Below are positions 6,728 to 10,769 of a stretch of 10,769 bases of DNA, piece by piece; position 1 is the first letter of the stretch; each line of letters starts with the position of its first letter. The notes below the pieces were generated by a model, which did no database searches, had not been told where the DNA came from, and was given only the letters and a program-made list of their open reading frames with translations. The stretch is from assembly GCA_030527385.1 (NCBI GenBank), contig JAUNAY010000036.1:1-10769 (forward strand). The letters run 5' to 3'. The stretch is from Fusobacterium sp. (GTDB taxonomy: Bacteria; Fusobacteriota; Fusobacteriia; Fusobacteriales; Fusobacteriaceae). The translations under genes were made by a program, and so were the position numbers.

Positions 6728-7669
6728 GTGGAAGATATTATAAGCGAATACCATATTCCTGTCCTTTATAGAGAGTGTCTTGATAATCTTGTTATTAACA
6801 AAGATGGAGTATATCTTGATTGCACTCTTGGTGGTGGTGGACACTCAGAGGGAATATTAAAAGAGTTATCCGATAAAGGAAGACTTGTTTCAATAGATCA
6901 AGATCAACAAGCTATTGATTTTGCTAAAAAAAGACTTGAAAAATATGGCAATAAATGGCAAGTATTTAAAAATAATTTCGAAAATTTAGATACTGTCATA
7001 TATATGGCTGGTTTTGATAAAGTTGATGGAATTTTAATGGACATTGGAGTTTCTTCAACACAATTAGACGATCCTGAAAGAGGTTTTTCATATAGATATG
7101 ATACGAAACTAGATATGAGAATGAACCAAAATAATTCTCTTTCAGCTTATGAAGTAGTAAATGAATATCCAGAAGAAAAATTAGTTAAAATTTTCTTTGA
7201 ATATGGTGAGGAAAGAAATGCTAAAAAAATAGCTAAATTTATTTGTGAAGCTAGAAAAGAGAAAAAAATCGAAACAACTGGAGAATTAGTAGCTATTATT
7301 AAGAGAGCTTATCCTGAAAGAGCTGCTAAACATCCTGCTAAAAAAACTTTCCAAGCTATTAGAATAGAAGTTAATAGAGAACTTGAAGTTCTTGAAAAAG
7401 CAATAGATAAAGCCGTAGATTCTTTAAAAGTTGGTGGAAGACTTGGAATAATTACTTTCCATTCTTTAGAAGACAGATTAGTTAAAACTAAATTTAAAGA
7501 ATTGGCTACTGCTTGTAAATGTCCACCTGGACTTCCTATCTGCGTTTGTGGAGGAAAAGCTAAAGTAAAATTGATTACTAAAAAACCAATAATTCCTGAA
7601 GGAGAAGAACTAGAATTTAACAACAGAGCTCACTCTTCAAAATTAAGAGTAGTAGAAAGGATAGATTAA
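6728..7669 (+). CDS. rsmH: 16S rRNA (cytosine-1402-N4)-methyltransferase RsmH
   Basis: A 313-residue cytoplasmic SAM-dependent enzyme (formerly MraW) that N4-methylates C1402 in the decoding centre of 16S rRNA. It shows HIPVLYRECLDNL near the start, the SAM-binding LDCTLGGGGHSEG at about 30-42, DIGVSSTQLD at about 105-114, the RAYPERAAKHPAKKTFQAIRIEVN block, TFHSLEDR, and the terminal NNRAHSSKLRVVER. A Cys-rich segment (Cys263, 265, 272, 274; pattern CxC-x6-CxC) near the C-terminus resembles that of many anaerobes and Gram-positives. The start is GTG (see ribosome site entry). Its stop is one base from the next start, so translation is probably coupled with the ftsL-like gene, the usual dcw order. 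There is no mraZ upstream; the terminator after yggT lies directly before it. Confidence 0.96.
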   Translation: MEDIISEYHIPVLYRECLDNLVINKDGVYLDCTLGGGGHSEGILKELSDKGRLVSIDQDQQAIDFAKKRLEKYGNKWQVFKNNFENLDTVIYMAGFDKVDGILMDIGVSSTQLDDPERGFSYRYDTKLDMRMNQNNSLSAYEVVNEYPEEKLVKIFFEYGEERNAKKIAKFICEARKEKKIETTGELVAIIKRAYPERAAKHPAKKTFQAIRIEVNRELEVLEKAIDKAVDSLKVGGRLGIITFHSLEDRLVKTKFKELATACKCPPGLPICVCGGKAKVKLITKKPIIPEGEELEFNNRAHSSKLRVVERID

Positions 7670-7670
7670 A

Positions 7671-7943
7671 GTGAAAAAAACTTTTATTTTTGTATTTTTC
7701 ACAATAATAGTAATTTGGCTTATCCACGGATCTCTTTTAATAAGAATCTCTAAATTAGAGCAATCTATTACTAAAGATAAAAAAGAGCTTGAGAATGTTG
7801 AAAAAGAACTGAATAAAAAAATTATCGAATATGATACAAAAATTGATCTTGATAAAATTGGAAAAGAAATGAGAATCAAAAAAAATATGGAAATCTCTAA
7901 TAAAATCAATTTTTTCCAAATAGATAGTCAAAAAAATAAATAG
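7671..7943 (+). CDS. ftsL: FtsL-like small cell-division membrane protein (candidate)
   Basis: A 90-residue bitopic protein: short basic N-terminus (Met-Lys-Lys), one membrane span (about 4-24), a charged heptad-like coiled coil (about 27-55), then a short tail with Lys-Ile-Gly-Lys-Glu-Met and a hydrophobic-charged end. This is the architecture of FtsL/DivIC, which recruit and activate the septal peptidoglycan synthesis complex from the periplasmic side of the membrane. The sequence is too low in complexity to prove the family; position is the stronger evidence, since it starts one base after rsmH, where ftsL sits in most dcw clusters. The start is GTG at 7671, nine bases after AAAGGA (7656-7661). 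It precedes the rlmD-like gene by 21 bases rather than ftsI. Alternative: another small septum-associated coiled-coil protein. Confidence 0.65.
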   Translation: MKKTFIFVFFTIIVIWLIHGSLLIRISKLEQSITKDKKELENVEKELNKKIIEYDTKIDLDKIGKEMRIKKNMEISNKINFFQIDSQKNK

Positions 7944-7964
7944 TTTCATCTTTTGGGAGGTTAA

Positions 7965-9323
7965 ATGGTAAAAAAAAATCAAATAATTGAATTACAAATA
8001 GATAAGATAGTTAATGGAGGAGAGGGATTAGGATATTTCAACGATTTTGCAATATTTGTACCTATGTCAGTTCCTCAAGATAAAGTTAAAGTTAAAATTA
8101 TCTCTGTAAAAAAAAGTTATGCTCGTGGGCTTATTGAAGAGATTATTACTCCTGGAGTTGAAAGGGTTAATGATCTATCTAAAATAACTTTTGAAGATTT
8201 TCAAGGTTGTGACTTCGCTATGTTACAGTATAACGCCCAATTAAAATATAAAAAACTTATGGTTGAAGATGTTATTCAAAAAATAGGTAAACTAAATAAT
8301 ATACCTATTTTTGATGTCATTGGAAGTGAAGACCCATATCATTACAGAAATAAAATTATAGAGCCTTTTAGAAAGTTAAAAGGAGAAATAATCACTGGAT
8401 TTTTTAAAAGAAAATCACACGAAGTTTTTGAAGTTGAAGAAAATATTCTTAACTCTAAACTTGGAAATAAAATTATAAAAGAACTTAAAAATATTTTAAA
8501 TAGAGAAAAAGTATCTGTTTATGATGAAAATGAACATAAAGGAATACTTAGAAATATTATGGTTAGAACAAATTCTAAAAATGAAGCTATGGTTGTTTTA
8601 ATCATTAATTCTTCTAATGTTGAAAAAAGATTTAAAGATATGTTAATGGAGTTAAAAAATAAAGTTAATGAGATAAAATCTATCTATATATCTTTAAACA
8701 CTAAAAAAACAAATGTAGCTCTTGGCGAAAAAAATATCTTTATTTGGGGTGAAAAAAATATAACTGAAGAGATTGAAGGTATTAATTTTAATATCTCTCC
8801 TCTTTCTTTCTTCCAAATAAATCTGCCTCAAACAAAAAAATTATATAGAACAGCTATTGAATTTTTTGAAAATATAGAAAATAAAAATATAGTTGATGCT
8901 TATTCTGGAACTGGTACTTTAGCAATGATTTTGTCTAAAAAAGCAAAAAAAGTTTTTGCTATTGAAATAGTTCCATCAGCTACAAAAGACGGAATAAAAA
9001 CAGCTCAAGAAAATGACATTCATAATATTGAGTTTATTAATGGAGCAGTTGAAGAAAAAATGCTTGAACTTATGAATAGTGGCAAAAAAATAGATTCTAT
9101 TATTTTTGATCCACCTAGAAAGGGAATAGATGAAGCAAGTCTTTTAAAAACAGCTGAAACTGGGATAAAAGAGATTGTATATATATCTTGTAATCCATCT
9201 ACTTTTGCTAGAGATGCTGAAATATTAAGTAGACAAGGCTATATTTTAGAAAAAGTGCAACCTGTTGATATGTTTCCAGGAACAAGCCATACTGAAGTAG
9301 TTGGGCGTTTTATAAAAAAATAA
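7965..9323 (+). CDS. rlmD: 23S rRNA (uracil-5-)-methyltransferase, RlmD/RlmCD/TrmA family
   Basis: A 452-residue SAM-dependent RNA m5U methyltransferase. An N-terminal TRAM-like RNA-binding domain (about 1-62) is followed by a central domain and a Rossmann methyltransferase domain (about 275-452). Motifs: SFFQIN with Gln284, DAYSGTGT (311-318) for SAM, FDPPRKG (381-387), nucleophile Cys409 in YISCNPSTFARD, and Glu444 in SHTEVV, the expected general base. The TRAM domain argues for the RlmD/RlmC side over tRNA-specific TrmA, but the target uracil cannot be read from sequence. Oddity: where iron-sulfur RlmD enzymes carry four cysteines, only Cys82 (QGCDFAMLQYNAQL) remains, and Cys82 and Cys409 are the only cysteines in the protein, so a cluster is unlikely. 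ATG lies four bases after GGGAGG (7955-7960). It appears to be the last gene of the rsmH-ftsL group. Confidence 0.92.
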   Translation: MVKKNQIIELQIDKIVNGGEGLGYFNDFAIFVPMSVPQDKVKVKIISVKKSYARGLIEEIITPGVERVNDLSKITFEDFQGCDFAMLQYNAQLKYKKLMVEDVIQKIGKLNNIPIFDVIGSEDPYHYRNKIIEPFRKLKGEIITGFFKRKSHEVFEVEENILNSKLGNKIIKELKNILNREKVSVYDENEHKGILRNIMVRTNSKNEAMVVLIINSSNVEKRFKDMLMELKNKVNEIKSIYISLNTKKTNVALGEKNIFIWGEKNITEEIEGINFNISPLSFFQINLPQTKKLYRTAIEFFENIENKNIVDAYSGTGTLAMILSKKAKKVFAIEIVPSATKDGIKTAQENDIHNIEFINGAVEEKMLELMNSGKKIDSIIFDPPRKGIDEASLLKTAETGIKEIVYISCNPSTFARDAEILSRQGYILEKVQPVDMFPGTSHTEVVGRFIKK

Positions 9324-9328
9324 TAACT

Positions 9329-9363
9329 AAATAACTCCAGCGATTTTTTCACTGGAGTTATTT
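9329..9363. terminator. Shared bidirectional hairpin between rlmD and hslU
   Basis: AAATAACTCCAG (9329-9340) pairs perfectly with CTGGAGTTATTT (9352-9363), a 12-bp stem with an 11-base T-rich loop. It lies six bases after the rlmD stop and 20 bases beyond the hslU stop. The A/T ends of the stem supply short T-runs in both directions, and on the minus strand further T's follow. This suits a terminator shared by two converging genes. Confidence 0.8.
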
Positions 9364-9382
9364 AAAAATTTATTTATCATTT

Positions 9383-10699
9383 TTATAATATATATTTATC
9401 TAAATTTTCTTCTTCATTTTCTTTTTTAAATACCTTTTTTACAAAGTTTATATCCACATTAATTTTCTTTTTCTTTTCATATGGTGCTTCATACATAACT
9501 TCTCTTAATAATTCTTCTATTACAGAAGCTAATCTTCTAGCTCCTATATTTTCTACTTTATCATTCATTTGAGCTGTTAGTTCAGCTATCTTTTCAATAG
9601 CCCCTTTTGTAAAACTAAGTTCCACATTATCAGTAGCTAACATAGCTTTATATTGCTCTAAAAGATTATATTCTACATCTGTTAAAATCTTTATAAAATC
9701 TTCCTTTTCAAGATTTTTAAGTTTTACCCTAACAGGAAATCTTCCTTGAAGCTCTGGCATTAAATCTGAAGGCGAACTTTGAGTAAATGCTCCTGCTGCT
9801 ATAAATAAAATATGATCAGTTTTTACAGGTCCTAATTTAGTCATCACAGTACTTCCTTCAACTATTGGAAGAATATCTCTTTGAACTCCTTGTCTTGAAA
9901 CTTCCCCTTTTCCAACTCCATCTCTTTCTGCTATTTTATCAATTTCATCAATAAAAATTATTCCATTATTTTCAACATTGTCAATAACTTCTTCATTTAA
10001 ACTGTCCAAATCTAATTTTTTTTCTACCTCTTCACTAATAAATATCTCAATAGCATTTTTTACGCTAGTTGCAAATTTTCTATTTTTTCCTGTTACACTT
10101 GACATAACCTGATCCAATATATTTCCTATCCCAGAAGCTTCGTCTCCCCCAGATACAACTTCAATTATAGGCATATCCATATCTTTTTTTGTTTTTTCTA
10201 TTTCTATTTCTTGATCATCATAAATTCCAGCTTTAATATCTTTTACTATTTTTTGTTTTTCTTCATCATTTAGAGAATCATATGGTTTTAAAATTTTAGC
10301 TACTTTTTCTAAAGCTGAGTCATACACTGCATCTCTCAGATCAATATATTTTTGCTCTTTCATTTTTCTATAAGTTACTGCTACTAGATCTTTAATTATA
10401 CTCTCAACATCTTTTCCTACATACCCAACTTCAGTATATTTTGTAGCTTCTACTTTTAAAAATGGAGCATTGGCTATCTTAGCTATTCTTCTTGCTATCT
10501 CTGTTTTTCCTACACCAGTAGATCCCATCAATATTATATTTTTAGGAGTTATTTCCTTTCTTAATTCTTCGTTATCTATATTTTTTCTTCTATCTCTATT
10601 TCTTAAAGAGATTGCTACATATTTTTTAGCTTCATCTTGTGATATTATATATTTATTTAGTTCCTCAACTATTTTTTGAGGAGTAAGCCCTTTAATCAT
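9383..10699 (-). CDS. hslU: HslU, ATPase subunit of the HslUV protease
   Basis: A 438-residue AAA+ unfoldase (ClpY) that forms hexamers, recognises and unfolds substrates, and feeds them to the HslV peptidase. Walker A GSTGVGKT is at 59-66, the GYVG pore loop at 92-95, a charged intermediate (I) domain at about 110-240, Walker B IIFIDEID at 247-254, sensor/arginine-finger region AAGAFTQSSPSDLMPELQGRFPVR at 301-324, and sensor-2 GARR at 386-389. The C-terminal Asn-Leu-Asp-Lys-Tyr-Ile-Leu matches the conserved tail that docks into HslV, so a functional HslV partner is expected. The I domain and absence of a zinc finger exclude ClpX. ATG follows AAGGAGA (10705-10711 on the opposite strand). hslV normally precedes hslU; here about 70 bases upstream are visible, with a candidate promoter. 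It converges on rlmD. Confidence 0.97.
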   Translation of the reverse strand: MIKGLTPQKIVEELNKYIISQDEAKKYVAISLRNRDRRKNIDNEELRKEITPKNIILMGSTGVGKTEIARRIAKIANAPFLKVEATKYTEVGYVGKDVESIIKDLVAVTYRKMKEQKYIDLRDAVYDSALEKVAKILKPYDSLNDEEKQKIVKDIKAGIYDDQEIEIEKTKKDMDMPIIEVVSGGDEASGIGNILDQVMSSVTGKNRKFATSVKNAIEIFISEEVEKKLDLDSLNEEVIDNVENNGIIFIDEIDKIAERDGVGKGEVSRQGVQRDILPIVEGSTVMTKLGPVKTDHILFIAAGAFTQSSPSDLMPELQGRFPVRVKLKNLEKEDFIKILTDVEYNLLEQYKAMLATDNVELSFTKGAIEKIAELTAQMNDKVENIGARRLASVIEELLREVMYEAPYEKKKKINVDINFVKKVFKKENEEENLDKYIL

Positions 10700-10736
10700 T
10701 GTTATCTCCTTCGATTAATTATTTTTTATATAGATT

Positions 10737-10745
10737 ATTATATCA
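10737..10745 (-). promoter_or_regulatory. Extended -10 promoter for hslU
   Basis: On the minus strand this reads TGATATAAT, a perfect -10 with TGn extension, about 38 bases before the hslU ATG. No good -35 is seen at 16-18 bases upstream (only an A/T-rich hexamer). If used, it would transcribe hslU independently of whatever lies to the right of the window. Confidence 0.5.
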
Positions 10746-10769
10746 TAGAGTTGTCATTTTTTTTATACT

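Noticed and set aside
7309..7623. 104-codon minus-strand ORF inside rsmH
   Set aside because: It lies wholly inside a strongly conserved gene in another frame, has no ribosome site or recognisable domain, and is a frame shadow.
9383..10699. ClpX instead of HslU
   Set aside because: There is no N-terminal zinc finger, an I domain is present, the pore loop is GYVG in the HslU context, and the tail ends in Leu-Asp-Lys-Tyr-Ile-Leu.

Overview
The window is low-GC, densely packed bacterial DNA that most resembles the Fusobacteria, probably Fusobacterium in the broad sense. The main pointer is the leftmost gene. It encodes a patatin–POTRA–beta-barrel protein of the type Vd autotransporter class, like the fusobacterial phospholipase FplA, so the cell has an outer membrane. 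The strongly A/T-biased codon choice, AGGAGG-type ribosome sites and housekeeping gene set agree. The genus is inferred from protein family and composition, not from a search.

Layout, left to right. (1) Minus strand, 12-2018: the fplA-like gene, with an apparent reading-frame break near its 3' end. (2) 2019-2314: a divergent intergenic region with an extended -10 promoter on each side and a very long imperfect RNA hairpin (2203-2290) in the leader of the rightward gene. (3) Plus strand, 2315-9323: pnp, rimO, pgsA, yggT, rsmH, an ftsL-like gene and an rlmD-like gene, with gaps of 1 to about 65 bases. Hairpins after pnp and after yggT divide this run into pnp / rimO-pgsA-yggT / rsmH-ftsL-rlmD. 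(4) A shared hairpin at 9329-9363 lies between converging rlmD and hslU. (5) Minus strand, 9383-10699: hslU with its own candidate promoter at the right edge.

How the genes fit together. The plus-strand run is mainly RNA metabolism and ribosome modification: PNPase turns over RNA, RimO modifies ribosomal protein S12, RsmH methylates 16S rRNA, and the RlmD-like enzyme methylates a uracil in 23S rRNA. Among them sit envelope genes: phospholipid synthesis (pgsA), a YggT-family membrane protein, and a small FtsL-like division protein. rsmH-ftsL looks like a remnant of the division/cell-wall (dcw) cluster, without mraZ before it or ftsI/mra genes after it.

I see no obviously new multi-gene system, and no mobile element, CRISPR array, tRNA or rRNA. 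The points most worth checking are the pnp leader hairpin, which resembles in form the RNase III/PNPase autoregulation known in E. coli, the frame break in fplA, the degenerate iron-sulfur motif of the RlmD-like enzyme, and the fragmentary dcw arrangement.
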